Below are positions 19,041-28,624 of a stretch of DNA of 64,000 nt, in pieces (within the stretch, counting starts at the first letter, position 1; each line of letters begins with the position of its first letter). The translations under genes and the position numbers were made by a program. The stretch is taken from NCBI RefSeq assembly GCF_004341945.1, contig NZ_SMBP01000001.1:148001-212000 (forward strand), in the 5' to 3' direction. The notes under the pieces were generated by a model. It was given only the letters and a program-made list of their open reading frames with translations, did not search any database and was not told the origin of the DNA. Origin of the DNA: Longicatena caecimuris. GTDB taxonomy: Bacteria > Bacillota_I > Bacilli_A > Erysipelotrichales > Erysipelotrichaceae.

Positions 19041-19078
19041 TGTGATAACACCAAAGTGTAAGTCGAATAATGTCGTAA

Positions 19079-20092
19079 TTACGCAAGTTTCTTAGAATTA
19101 GATAACATCCATTCGATAAAGACACCATATCCATGAATAGGATCATTCGTAATAACGTGTGTAACTGCTCCTATGATTTTGTTATCTTGGACGATAGGTG
19201 AGCCACTCATGCCTTGAATAATACCATTTGTCTGTGCTAATAATACAGGATCGTCAACAATAAATTCTATACCTTTTACATCACCGATGTGCTGATGATG
19301 AATCTTGGTGATATTGATGGAAAAAGCTTGTACTTCGTCACCATGTAAGACCGTATACAACTGGGCTTTCCCTTTGTGTACACTTTGCGCATCTGCCCAT
19401 TCCATGAGAGGCGCATTCCTTCCCAATTGTACATAGGTTCCATAAATACCAATACGCGTATTTTCCCGAATCGTTCCCAAGACTCTAGTAAAATCAATGG
19501 TGGCGCGTTTTTCTCCGGCATGATTTTGCTGTGCTTTTTGAATAGATGATACATTCGCCGGATAAATGCTTCCTGCTTGAATATCCGCTATCTCCTGCAA
19601 ATCCGTATCCATAATTTCATGCCCAAGTGCTCCATAAGTATGATTGCTAGGATCATAATAGGTCAAGGTACCAACACCGACAATTTTATCTTTTACATAT
19701 AAACCACACTTATATACCTTGTCTGTTTCATCATACACATTAAACAATGATGTTTCTATGAGCTGATTCTTTCTAAGAACAGTGATAGGAATACTATCTT
19801 TTGATTGTGTTCTTTGATAGGTCAACAGTTCCCTTTGCATATCGGCAATGTTTGTTACCGTGACGCCATTGATTTTTTTTATGATATCTTTTTTCTGAAT
19901 ATAGGTTTCTGGTGTATACGTTTTATTTTGTATCGTAAAGTGATACGTCCCACTGATGAGTACACCATCATAAGAAACTTCAATACCAACGCTATCTCCG
20001 CCTAAGTAAATACCTTCATTGGCACAGATCATTGAAGGATGAATGAATAGGCAAATGAAACAGCTTAGTAAAATTAAAAATTTCTTTGACAA
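19079..20092 (-). CDS. spoIVB: SpoIVB signalling serine protease
   Basis: A 337-aa SpoIVB: N-terminal signal/anchor (about 1-25), a PDZ domain (roughly 45-115) and an S55-type protease domain with GMSGSPIVQDNKIIGAVTHV carrying the catalytic Ser. In Bacillus the forespore secretes it to trigger sigma-K processing. I chose the TTG at 20092 because GGGAGG lies 7 nt upstream; an in-frame ATG at 20152, overlapping the recN stop, would add 20 residues before the signal and has a poor site. recN-spoIVB-spo0A order is conserved. Confidence 0.9.
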   Translation of the reverse strand: MSKKFLILLSCFICLFIHPSMICANEGIYLGGDSVGIEVSYDGVLISGTYHFTIQNKTYTPETYIQKKDIIKKINGVTVTNIADMQRELLTYQRTQSKDSIPITVLRKNQLIETSLFNVYDETDKVYKCGLYVKDKIVGVGTLTYYDPSNHTYGALGHEIMDTDLQEIADIQAGSIYPANVSSIQKAQQNHAGEKRATIDFTRVLGTIRENTRIGIYGTYVQLGRNAPLMEWADAQSVHKGKAQLYTVLHGDEVQAFSINITKIHHQHIGDVKGIEFIVDDPVLLAQTNGIIQGMSGSPIVQDNKIIGAVTHVITNDPIHGYGVFIEWMLSNSKKLA

Positions 20093-20151
20093 AGTATCAC
20101 CTCCCAGGGCTAGTTTGTCCTGTGTCAAGTGAAACAAGTCAAAGAAAATCA

Positions 20152-21807
20152 TTAATCTCTTCGCGCTTTTTCTAATAATTCTTTTGCCATGGCATGCGCA
20201 GAAACACTTTGTGATGCACTAGATATACTAGCAAGTTGAATGATACGCTCTTGTTCATCTAATACATGGATCTGTGTTTTGACATGATCATTTTCCTGTA
20301 ACTTTTCTACTACATAATGATGGTCCGCACAAGCTGCTACTGGGGCCAGATGTGTTACGCAGAAAACCTGAACATCTTTTGCCAGCTCCTGCATCTTTTT
20401 ACCAATAGCAAAGGCAACATTGCCACTGACACCAGTATCAATCTCATCAAAAATAACAGTCTCAATACCTTGCAAACGTGTGAATACCGTCTTCATGCCA
20501 AGCATAAAACGCGATAATTCACCACCGGAAGCCGTTGCTGAAAGACTTTTTAAGCGTTCTCCAGCATTCATCGATATTAAAAATTCCACCTTATCCATCC
20601 CAGTGGCATTGCCTGCAAATGTTTCAATTGAAACATGAAAACGAGCATTGGGCAATTCTAGATCACGCAACTGTGTAACAACAAGTTCTTCCAATTCTTT
20701 TGCTTTCGCTACGCGTAACGTATGCAGTTGTTTTGCTTGCGCTTCATACGCCGCATAAGCTTTCTGTCGGGCTTTTTCCAATTTTGTGATAGCATCTTGA
20801 CGATGTAAGATACCATCAATGGTACGATCTAGCTCATCGCGTTTTTCACAAACAGCATCATAGCTTCCTCCATATTTACGAAAAATTTTATGTATGTAAG
20901 AAATACGATTCTGCAATTCATGGAAATGTTCTTCATCAAATTCTAGGCTTTGTGCATATTCTTTGATTTCTTCAGTAAGATCTTGCATCACATAATAAGC
21001 ATCATTTAACTTCTGTGCATATGTATCCAGTGTCTCATCATAATGCAATCCACTTAATTGATGAGCCGCTTCATAGATAATAGGCAATCCACCCTCTTCT
21101 TCATCCAATAATTGAATTGCGGCATGTAAACCGGCACTGACCTTTTCATAACCCATCATATGACGCAATTCTTCTTCTAATTCATCTAATTCATTTCCTT
21201 TCAGCATTGCTTCATCAATTTCATTTAACTGAAATGTGAGAAATTCTAAATCATCTTCACTGTAATCTGCATGCAGCAGTTGTGAAAGCTCATCATCACA
21301 TTTCTTAAAAACACGATAGGTATCACGAACATCCTCGCGTAATGCATCTTGTTGCAGAAAACGATCTAGTAAAGATAAATGATATTTGGGATTCAATAAA
21401 TATTGTGTATCATGTTGGGAATGTAAATCAACTAGAGCTGCCATAACTTCTTTTAAAAAGGCAATCGTTGTTGTTCTTTGGTTAATACGTGCGACACTTT
21501 TGCCTTCTTTACTAAATTCACGCGTTACGATGAGCAAATCATCTTCCAAAGTATATCCCGCTTCATCTAATAAGCTTCTTACAGCATGGTGAGAAGGCAC
21601 TAAAAAGGCTCCTTCGATAATTGCTTTATCTTTACCATCTTTTACCATACTGGCACTGATGCGATCTCCTTTTAAGATTCCTATGGCATCCATCAACAGC
21701 GATTTACCTGCTCCTGTTTCACCAGTAAAAGCAGACATATGGTCTTCCAATGTTAAATTCACATGATCCAGCAAAATAAAATCTTTGACATAAATTTGTG
21801 TCAGCAT
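20152..21807 (-). CDS. recN: DNA repair protein RecN
   Basis: A 551-aa SMC-like ATPase for double-strand-break repair. Walker A is GETGAGKS (about 30-37), a long coiled-coil middle follows, and the C-terminus has the signature SGGELSRFMLGMK and Walker B VIFDEIDTGVSG. ATG lies 4 bp after the tlyA stop. The gene usually found between tlyA and recN in Bacillus, argR/ahrC, is absent here. Confidence 0.95.
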   Translation of the reverse strand: MLTQIYVKDFILLDHVNLTLEDHMSAFTGETGAGKSLLMDAIGILKGDRISASMVKDGKDKAIIEGAFLVPSHHAVRSLLDEAGYTLEDDLLIVTREFSKEGKSVARINQRTTTIAFLKEVMAALVDLHSQHDTQYLLNPKYHLSLLDRFLQQDALREDVRDTYRVFKKCDDELSQLLHADYSEDDLEFLTFQLNEIDEAMLKGNELDELEEELRHMMGYEKVSAGLHAAIQLLDEEEGGLPIIYEAAHQLSGLHYDETLDTYAQKLNDAYYVMQDLTEEIKEYAQSLEFDEEHFHELQNRISYIHKIFRKYGGSYDAVCEKRDELDRTIDGILHRQDAITKLEKARQKAYAAYEAQAKQLHTLRVAKAKELEELVVTQLRDLELPNARFHVSIETFAGNATGMDKVEFLISMNAGERLKSLSATASGGELSRFMLGMKTVFTRLQGIETVIFDEIDTGVSGNVAFAIGKKMQELAKDVQVFCVTHLAPVAACADHHYVVEKLQENDHVKTQIHVLDEQERIIQLASISSASQSVSAHAMAKELLEKARRD

Positions 21808-21811
21808 AGAA

Positions 21812-22591
21812 TCACCTCGTTTTCTTATGGTTCATGACGATTGTATGATAATCAAATAGCTGCTGCTTGTAGGTATCACAAATGTGCATGACAAATTCAC
21901 GGTTGCCATCTCTTCCTAAGATGCTGCTTTCTTGTAAATGATGAACATAAAGTCCTTGTTCTTTTACAAAGTCAACCATCTCTTGCAACACGCGCATGTG
22001 CACCTTGGCATCTTTAACAATGCCATGTTTTCCAACGTAAGCTTTCCCTGCCTCAAATTGCGGTTTAATCAAAACAACAAGTTCTTTCTTACTCATCACC
22101 GAGAATACTGCTGGTAAAATGAGTTTTGCGGAAATAAAAGAGACATCCATACAAGCAAAGGTAATTGCATCATCAAACATATCCTTGCGCAAATAGCGAC
22201 AATTGCAATTTTCCATATTTACGACGCGTTTATCCTTACGCAATCGCTCAATCAATTGATCTTTTCCTACATCAACAGCATATACCTTTTGAGCACCTTG
22301 TTGAAGACAGACATCACTAAATCCTCCCGTGCTGGCACCCACATCCAAACACACACGATCTTTTAGTTGTAACTGAAAATCATCTATGACATCATATAGT
22401 TTAAAACCAGCTCTACTGGCAAATACCATATCTGCTTCGAAAATGACAATTTCATCCTCTTCTGTTATAGCATAACTACTTTTGGTGATGGTTTGTCCAT
22501 TAACCTGCACAAGGCCTTCTTTGATCATATCTTGTGCACGAGAGCGTGATAGATCTCTACGCATGACAACGATTTTTTGATCTAATCGCAT
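21812..22591 (-). CDS. TlyA-family rRNA ribose methyltransferase
   Basis: A 259-aa protein: N-terminal S4 RNA-binding domain (about 1-60, RAQDMIKEGLVQVNGQ) and an FtsJ-like SAM methyltransferase domain with DVGASTGGFSDVCLQ (about 80-95). The family 2'-O-methylates rRNA in some bacteria; the B. subtilis relative is YqxC. The start at 22591 lies 6 nt after AGAGG in the dxs stop region; an ATG at 22597 is too close to that site. It is a fixed member of the dxs-tlyA-recN cluster. Confidence 0.87.
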   Translation of the reverse strand: MRLDQKIVVMRRDLSRSRAQDMIKEGLVQVNGQTITKSSYAITEEDEIVIFEADMVFASRAGFKLYDVIDDFQLQLKDRVCLDVGASTGGFSDVCLQQGAQKVYAVDVGKDQLIERLRKDKRVVNMENCNCRYLRKDMFDDAITFACMDVSFISAKLILPAVFSVMSKKELVVLIKPQFEAGKAYVGKHGIVKDAKVHMRVLQEMVDFVKEQGLYVHHLQESSILGRDGNREFVMHICDTYKQQLFDYHTIVMNHKKTR

Positions 22592-22600
22592 AGGCATCCT

Positions 22601-24460
22601 CTACAAATAGCTTGCGATAATATCGCAAAGCGTGTTGATATCTAAACGTTCCAATTTCTTTAATTGCGGTATACTGCCGTGTTCTACAAAATGATCATCA
22701 ATACCGATACGTACAAAATGTTTTTGGTAGCCATGATCATTCGCATATTCTAAAATCGCACTGCCTAAACCACCAGCTAACATATCTGTTTCATAGATGA
22801 TGACAGGTTCTTCCATTTGACAAATGCTATTCAGCATTTCTTCATCCAGAGGTTTAAAGAACCGTGCATTTACAACGGTAATCGCTAGTCCATTGATGCG
22901 CGCCTTAGAAATAACTTTATCCACATTATCTCCATAGGTGATTACACAAAGTTTACTCGTCTCCATAATCTTTTGCATGCTCCAACTGCCAATACGCACA
23001 GGATGATATGTATCTACCTTATGAAAGGGAGTGTTTCCACGCGGATAGCGTAATGCAAAAGGGTGTTCTTGTGTAAAAGCTGTGTATAAAAGTTGTTGTG
23101 CCTCATCGCCATCTTTTGGTTGTGCTAAGATCATATGCGGGATATGACGCAACATGGCAATATCAAAAACACCATGATGGGTTTCACCATCCTCGCCAAC
23201 TAAGCCACAACGATCAATGCCAATGACAACAGGCAGATCCATTCGAGCTACATCATGACTGATTTGATCATAGGCACGCTGCAAAAAGGAAGAATATACT
23301 GAGATAAAAGGACGTTTCCCACTTGCAGCTAATCCTGCCGCAAAAGTCATCGCATGTTCCTCGGCTATACCACAATCAAAACTACGCATAGGAAATTGCT
23401 CAAAGAAAGCAGATAACTTACTGCCACCTTTCATAGCAGGGGTAATTGCTATGATATCTTTATTATCTTTTGCCAAATCACAAAGTGTACTGGATATGAC
23501 TTCACTCCAGCTTTTTTGCCCATTTGGCATACGTGATAAGGAACAACCGGTCTTAGGATCAAACTGCGATACACCATGCCATTTTCCTTCTTTATCTTCT
23601 TCCGCAAAAGGATACCCTTTTCCTTTTTTTGTTAATACGTGTACGACAATCGGGCCATCATGACGCTTTGCTATTTCTAACACTTTGATCAAACGACGAA
23701 TATCATGACCATCTACCGGACCGATATAATCCAAATTAAAATCACCGAAAATCGAAGTATCCACAACATTTTCTTTTACCGCATTTTTGATATTTTTCAT
23801 GGATTCTAAAACACTTTTCCCCATTTTAGAGGTTGATAAAGCACCTTTTAAATCTTCTTTTAAAGTATTATATGGCTTGCTTGTACGAAGCCGAGTAAAG
23901 GTTTCATCCATTGCACCGACATTTTTGGAGATTGACATGTTATTATCATTGAAAATAATGACCATATTACGCTGTTCACTGCCAATTTGATTTAATGCTT
24001 CCATGGCCATACCACCCGTTAAAGCTCCATCACCAATTACAGGAACAACCTGATAGGAAGCATGATTCAGATCCCGTGCCACACACATCCCTAAAGCGGC
24101 AGATAAAGAAGTAGAAGAATGCCCTGCTTCCCATGCATCATGCTCACTCTCTTTGCGTTTCTGAAAGCCGGCAATGCCTTTGTATTGGCGCAGTTGCGTA
24201 AACAGCGGCGCACGTCCAGTCAATATTTTGTGTACATACGATTGATGCCCAACATCAAAAATGAACTTATCCTGTGGTGTTTCAAAGACATAATGCATCG
24301 CTAGTGTCAATTCTACGACACCTAAATTGCTTGACAAATGTCCTCCTGTTTTCGCAATACTCTCAATTAAAAAAATGCGAATTTGTTGGGCAAGATCTTC
24401 CAACTGTGCATAGGATAAAGACTTGATATCCGATGGACTTTTAATATCAAATATATTCAC
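22601..24460 (-). CDS. dxs: 1-deoxy-D-xylulose-5-phosphate synthase
   Basis: A 619-aa thiamine-diphosphate enzyme that condenses pyruvate and glyceraldehyde 3-phosphate, opening the MEP isoprenoid route. The HDAWEAGHSSTSLSAALG segment and the ThDP motif VIGDGALTGG are present, followed by the pyrimidine-binding (CGIAEEHAMTFAAGLA) and C-terminal transketolase domains. Translation starts at GTG 24460 after AGGTGAT. It lies 12 bp after ispA, so the two isoprenoid genes are co-transcribed. Confidence 0.95.
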   Translation of the reverse strand: MNIFDIKSPSDIKSLSYAQLEDLAQQIRIFLIESIAKTGGHLSSNLGVVELTLAMHYVFETPQDKFIFDVGHQSYVHKILTGRAPLFTQLRQYKGIAGFQKRKESEHDAWEAGHSSTSLSAALGMCVARDLNHASYQVVPVIGDGALTGGMAMEALNQIGSEQRNMVIIFNDNNMSISKNVGAMDETFTRLRTSKPYNTLKEDLKGALSTSKMGKSVLESMKNIKNAVKENVVDTSIFGDFNLDYIGPVDGHDIRRLIKVLEIAKRHDGPIVVHVLTKKGKGYPFAEEDKEGKWHGVSQFDPKTGCSLSRMPNGQKSWSEVISSTLCDLAKDNKDIIAITPAMKGGSKLSAFFEQFPMRSFDCGIAEEHAMTFAAGLAASGKRPFISVYSSFLQRAYDQISHDVARMDLPVVIGIDRCGLVGEDGETHHGVFDIAMLRHIPHMILAQPKDGDEAQQLLYTAFTQEHPFALRYPRGNTPFHKVDTYHPVRIGSWSMQKIMETSKLCVITYGDNVDKVISKARINGLAITVVNARFFKPLDEEMLNSICQMEEPVIIYETDMLAGGLGSAILEYANDHGYQKHFVRIGIDDHFVEHGSIPQLKKLERLDINTLCDIIASYL

Positions 24461-24472
24461 ATGATCACCTCA

Positions 24473-25315
24473 TCAGTTTTTACGCTTTGTTAAAGCCACA
24501 AAGATGGCATCCAAGGCATGCGCATCATCAAACAGTTCATGCAGTCTTTGCTGCGCCCGCTCATAATAGAAGGATGCCTCTTTTTGCGCTTCTTCAATAC
24601 CAAGTAAAGAAACATAGGTGCGTTTATTATTCTGTGCATCACTGTTGATATTTTTACCCAATTCCTCAACGGTACTCGTCACATCCAAAATATCATCTTG
24701 GATTTGAAAAGATAAGCCCAAATCACTACCGATTTGCTCCCAAGCAGGTATATCTTCTTCATGGTGTGTTAGATAAGCCGCACATACCAAAGGAAGCGTT
24801 AATAAACGTCCGGTCTTATAATAATGAATATCTTTTAGTTCCGCCAAGGTAAGATCTTCCTTTACTTCACCTTCTAAATCTTTTATCTGTCCAAGCACCA
24901 TACCATCTGCACCAGCATACCTGCTTAATGCTTTTACGATTGCACAATTCACCAGCGCATCCTCACTTGCCATAGCTCCCAGTAAAAAAGCCTGCGTTAG
25001 TAAAGCATCTCCTGCTAAAATGGCAGTTGCTTCATCAAATTGCACATGACAAGTCGGTTTACCACGGCGCAGCGTATCATCATCCATTGCCGGAAGATCA
25101 TCATGAATTAAAGAATAGGTATGTATCATTTCAATAGCTGCAGCAACAGGATATCCAACACGCTCTTCTATGCCATAACATTGCAAAGCTGCCAGTAAAA
25201 TTTGCGGACGTATTCTTTTACCTCCTGCCATTAAAGAATACTGCATGGCATCTTTTACTTTGGAATCTTGCAAAGCATCACATATATGCTGCAAATATGT
25301 TTCAAAGTTATTCAT
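24473..25315 (-). CDS. ispA: Polyprenyl (farnesyl) diphosphate synthase
   Basis: A 280-aa trans-prenyltransferase. The first aspartate-rich motif DDLPAMDDD and the second DDILDVTS bind magnesium-diphosphate; GGKRIRP is upstream. It makes farnesyl diphosphate from DMAPP and IPP. The start at 25315 is chosen because AGGAGG lies 9 nt upstream; the ATG at 25324 abuts that site. It overlaps xseB by 8 bp, as in the Bacillus xseB-ispA-dxs cluster. Confidence 0.93.
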   Translation of the reverse strand: MNNFETYLQHICDALQDSKVKDAMQYSLMAGGKRIRPQILLAALQCYGIEERVGYPVAAAIEMIHTYSLIHDDLPAMDDDTLRRGKPTCHVQFDEATAILAGDALLTQAFLLGAMASEDALVNCAIVKALSRYAGADGMVLGQIKDLEGEVKEDLTLAELKDIHYYKTGRLLTLPLVCAAYLTHHEEDIPAWEQIGSDLGLSFQIQDDILDVTSTVEELGKNINSDAQNNKRTYVSLLGIEEAQKEASFYYERAQQRLHELFDDAHALDAIFVALTKRKN

Positions 25316-25520
25316 CACCTGCATCCTCCTGGTAAGCAGCTAAAAGCTGAGCCACTTTATTTTCAAAGGTTTTTAACTGCGTATCACAAGAATTTACAAG
25401 CTTCAGCCCTTCTTCAAATAAGCTGATGGCTTCTTCTAATTCTATTTCATTTCGTTCTAATAATGATACAATTTCTTCTAATCGCGCCATGGAATTTTTA
25501 AATGATTGTTTTTCTTCCAT
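25308..25520 (-). CDS. xseB: Exodeoxyribonuclease VII small subunit
   Basis: A 70-aa acidic helical protein with the family pattern SFKNSMARLEEIVSLLERNEIELEEAISLFEEG-like core. It partners XseA in the ssDNA exonuclease. The start at 25520 follows AAGGAG and overlaps the xseA stop as TAATG. Confidence 0.93.
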   Translation of the reverse strand: MEEKQSFKNSMARLEEIVSLLERNEIELEEAISLFEEGLKLVNSCDTQLKTFENKVAQLLAAYQEDAGDE

Positions 25521-26848
25521 TATAATCTCTCCTTTTTCTTTACACAAGCATGCAGAAAGCCATCCACAAGACGTATGCGCATAAGACTTTCTTCTTGAAC
25601 ATCATCAATAGATTTAATCAATGTATCTTTAGTTTCAGCAATCGCATAACCCCGCTTTAAAACATTCAGCGGACTATAGGCATCTAGTAAGGATATTTGT
25701 TTATATAATGTTGTCTGTTGTTTCCTTTGATATTCTTGTAGCGCATGTGCAAGCTGTATCCAAACCTTTGCTTTTTCCGCTTGTTTTTTCTGTGCAATCT
25801 GTTGCGATTGATGTGCCAATCGATTTGCATATTCCTGTACTGTATGACGATGTTTTAACAGACGCTGTTCGATCATTCCCATTTCCCGTGCTTGCATCGC
25901 TAATTTCATCTGACTTTCACGGATATAAGATAAGGGATCGCTCATATAACGATGTTGCTTTAAAGATTCAAGGACAGCCTTTTCTTCTTGCAAACGATGA
26001 TTCATGATTTGTTTCATCCTGCTTTTTAAATGCATAAGCTGCATAAGGATTTCTTCACGTTGAGGTGTTATCAATTCCGCAGCAGCCGTGGGCGTTGGCG
26101 CTCTGGCATCACTCACATAGTCAACTAATGTCGTATCTGTTTCATGTCCTACACCAGTCACGATAACACTTTTCATCGAACTGATACAACGTGCAACACG
26201 CTCTTCATTAAAACACCAAAGATCTTCAATTGCTCCGCCTCCACGAACCAACAAAATCACATCATGTTCCATCTCATCAGCCTTTTTTAGATTACGAATA
26301 AGATCATCTGCCGCATTGATTCCTTGCACAAGACTTGGATAAACATGAACATTTGCTAACGGCCAACGTCGTGCAATTGTTGTCAAAACATCTTGCACGG
26401 CTGCTCCGCTTTTTGCGCTGATTACGGCTATATCCATGGGATATAAGGGCAAAGCTTTCTTACGCTCCAAAGCAAATAAACCTTCCTTCGCCATCTGCTT
26501 CTTCACCGCTTCTAACTTTAAGTACAAATCACCTAAGCCATCCACTTGTACATGTGTTACATATAACTGTAAGCTGCCTTGTGGCTCATACATTGAAACT
26601 TCCGCTCTGACGATGACCTTCATACCTTCTTTTAATAAAATAGAACAGCGACTAGCATACGAAGAAAACATCACACAACTGATTTTAGCCTTTTTATCTT
26701 TCAGCGTAAAATACCAATGACCGCTACGATGATTGGTAAAATTGGAAATTTCGCCTTGAATCAGTAACGTTTGCAGATTAGGATCATGATCAAGTGTCTG
26801 TTTCAGATAATGGACAAGATCATAAACACTAAGAAGGGGTTGTTTCAT
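25520..26848 (-). CDS. xseA: Exodeoxyribonuclease VII large subunit
   Basis: A 442-aa subunit: N-terminal OB-fold (about 1-100), catalytic core with RGGGAIEDLWCFNEE and GVGHETDTTLVDYVSDARAPTPTAAAE, then a long coiled-coil region for XseB. It degrades ssDNA to oligonucleotides in repair. The ATG overlaps the nusB stop (ATGA) and the stop overlaps the xseB start, so nusB-xseA-xseB are tightly coupled. Confidence 0.95.
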   Translation of the reverse strand: MKQPLLSVYDLVHYLKQTLDHDPNLQTLLIQGEISNFTNHRSGHWYFTLKDKKAKISCVMFSSYASRCSILLKEGMKVIVRAEVSMYEPQGSLQLYVTHVQVDGLGDLYLKLEAVKKQMAKEGLFALERKKALPLYPMDIAVISAKSGAAVQDVLTTIARRWPLANVHVYPSLVQGINAADDLIRNLKKADEMEHDVILLVRGGGAIEDLWCFNEERVARCISSMKSVIVTGVGHETDTTLVDYVSDARAPTPTAAAELITPQREEILMQLMHLKSRMKQIMNHRLQEEKAVLESLKQHRYMSDPLSYIRESQMKLAMQAREMGMIEQRLLKHRHTVQEYANRLAHQSQQIAQKKQAEKAKVWIQLAHALQEYQRKQQTTLYKQISLLDAYSPLNVLKRGYAIAETKDTLIKSIDDVQEESLMRIRLVDGFLHACVKKKERL

Positions 26849-27225
26849 AAACGATCTAAAACCCCATTGATGAGTTTATATGTTTCCTCATCACAATATT
26901 TTTTTGCTAATGTCACTGCCTCATTAATTACGATTGGTTTAGGAGCGATCTCCATATCCAATTCACAGGCTGCCATGATCAATATTGCTTTTTCTACATA
27001 ACCCAAACGCTCAAATGTCCAATCTTCACGCAAGGCTTCATTGATCATCTGAATATAATCCTCTTCATATTTTATGGCATCAATGGTTACTGTATATAGA
27101 AATGGATCTATTTCATTACTGTCATTGTTTTCAAAAACTGTTTCTTTAATATCTTTATTGAGAAGAAAATGCTGATACAGGCAAGTCATTGCCTTCTCTC
27201 TTAATTCATGTCTGCTTACTGCCAT
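26845..27225 (-). CDS. nusB: Transcription antitermination factor NusB
   Basis: A 126-aa all-helical protein with the usual RHELREKAMTCLYQ start and INEAVTLAKKYCDEETYKLINGVLD end. It binds NusE at boxA in rRNA antitermination. The start at 27225 follows AGGAGG with 8 nt spacing; the longer upstream reading would nearly touch the previous gene and has no site. The folD gene found between nusB and xseA in Bacillus is missing. Confidence 0.93.
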   Translation of the reverse strand: MAVSRHELREKAMTCLYQHFLLNKDIKETVFENNDSNEIDPFLYTVTIDAIKYEEDYIQMINEALREDWTFERLGYVEKAILIMAACELDMEIAPKPIVINEAVTLAKKYCDEETYKLINGVLDRL

Positions 27226-27311
27226 ATTCTGATCCTCCTGTATATTCTTTTTTATTTTATCATAAAATGATGTAAAACCACTATGTATTTGATTGAAACA
27301 TGCAAGTTTTC

Positions 27312-28211
27312 TTATTCCTTCCATGGAACCTGTGCACTAGGTACCACTTGAGATGCCACATCGGCATGCACTTTCTGATCATCGAAAAAGATATGGGGCG
27401 CAAATGCCTTTAAAACATCTTTTTTGGTTATTCCACCTAGGAAAAATGCCTCATCAATACGTACATCCCAAGCCCGTAAGGTCCGTATGACACGTTCATG
27501 AGCTGGAGCGTTGCGAGCAGTTACCAAAGCCGTACGAATGGGAGATTGTGTACTATCCATATGATTCTGTAAATCGCTGATGGTTTTTAAAAAACGCGCA
27601 AATGGTCCAGCCGGCAATTGTTGAAGAGCTTTTTTTTGCTCATTTTCCACAAAGGCTGCCAAGCCTTTTTCCTGAAAGATGCGCTCTGCCTCATCGCTAA
27701 ACAAAACAGCATCCCCATCAAATGCAATTCGTATTTGCTCAATCTCTTGCATCGGATCAAAGTCCTGAATAGCGTTGGTATAAATACGTCCAGCCGCAAA
27801 ACCAGCTTGGATGGCTGCTTTGACATCTTCTTCATTGGCACTTAGAAATAAATCAACCCCAAAACTAGAAAGATAAGGAGATAAAGCAGCACCTCCACTC
27901 AATACAGCGCGGCTGATATCCAACTGATAATGCGCTATACTGTTGAAAATGCGCAAAGAAGTATCTGCTGAATTTCGCGACATGATCAACACTTCTACCT
28001 TACGTTTATCAAATCTACTATTCAATTTTAATAAAGCTTTTACTAATGCAAAACCACTTCCCGGCTTTAAGATCGTATCTTCATGAGCAATCTGATAGTC
28101 CGCATATGCTTTTAAACCTTCTTCTTCATAAATGCGATTTTCTTCATCTAGATCAAAAAGAGCTCTTGAACTGATTCCGATCACCAAACAATCCTCTAAG
28201 CTAACCGCCAT
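27312..28211 (-). CDS. Cytosolic 5'-nucleotidase (NT5C1-like)
   Basis: A 299-aa protein of the 5'-nucleotidase family PF06189. The signature IAFDGDAVLFSDEAE holds the HAD-type DxD-like acidic motif near residue 160, and FFDDQ near the C-terminus holds the last acidic pair. The family dephosphorylates nucleoside monophosphates, preferring AMP or IMP in animal enzymes; the bacterial substrate is not shown by sequence. ATG follows GGAGGTG. It lies 86 bp before nusB. It is an unusual insertion into the sporulation/isoprenoid cluster. Confidence 0.8.
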   Translation of the reverse strand: MAVSLEDCLVIGISSRALFDLDEENRIYEEEGLKAYADYQIAHEDTILKPGSGFALVKALLKLNSRFDKRKVEVLIMSRNSADTSLRIFNSIAHYQLDISRAVLSGGAALSPYLSSFGVDLFLSANEEDVKAAIQAGFAAGRIYTNAIQDFDPMQEIEQIRIAFDGDAVLFSDEAERIFQEKGLAAFVENEQKKALQQLPAGPFARFLKTISDLQNHMDSTQSPIRTALVTARNAPAHERVIRTLRAWDVRIDEAFFLGGITKKDVLKAFAPHIFFDDQKVHADVASQVVPSAQVPWKE

Positions 28212-28228
28212 ATCTTCACCTCCAACTC

Positions 28229-28255
28229 AAAAAAAAGAAATCCATGCGGATTTCT
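28229..28255 (-). terminator. Terminator of the Asp23-family gene
   Basis: Leftward AGAAATCC-GCAT-GGATTTCT followed by a T-run, overlapping nothing else. Confidence 0.9.
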
Positions 28256-28585
28256 CTAAAACATAAAGCCACTGACGCGAATATCAATCTGGTCAGGCTG
28301 AAAGCCCGTCATGTGTTCTATATTTTCAAAGATCTTACCCTGCAGTTTACTGCATACATCGTTTACATTCACGCTGTATTTCACTTTTACATCCATCGTT
28401 AAAATCAGCTGATCGTTCGCAATTTTACAAACAAGCGGATATTTAAATGGTGTACTTGTTTCTGCGAGCTTAAGATTTTCGTCTTCTTCAATAACAATCT
28501 TGGCAATCGTCTGAAAAGCTGATTTGCTCAATGCGATAATACCATCGTTATTGTTTTCCTTCAAAGCAATGTATTCTTGTGCCAT
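28256..28585 (-). CDS. Asp23/Gls24-family envelope stress protein
   Basis: A 109-aa protein of the Asp23 family, corresponding in place to B. subtilis YqhY, which lies between the spoIIIA operon and nusB. Asp23 proteins form membrane-associated cytoplasmic filaments and YqhY influences fatty-acid synthesis; this is family knowledge. The start at 28585 follows GAGGGTGAT. Confidence 0.82.
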   Translation of the reverse strand: MAQEYIALKENNNDGIIALSKSAFQTIAKIVIEEDENLKLAETSTPFKYPLVCKIANDQLILTMDVKVKYSVNVNDVCSKLQGKIFENIEHMTGFQPDQIDIRVSGFMF

Positions 28586-28624
28586 AGTTATCACCCTCTG
28601 GAACTATTATAACAAAAACCATTC

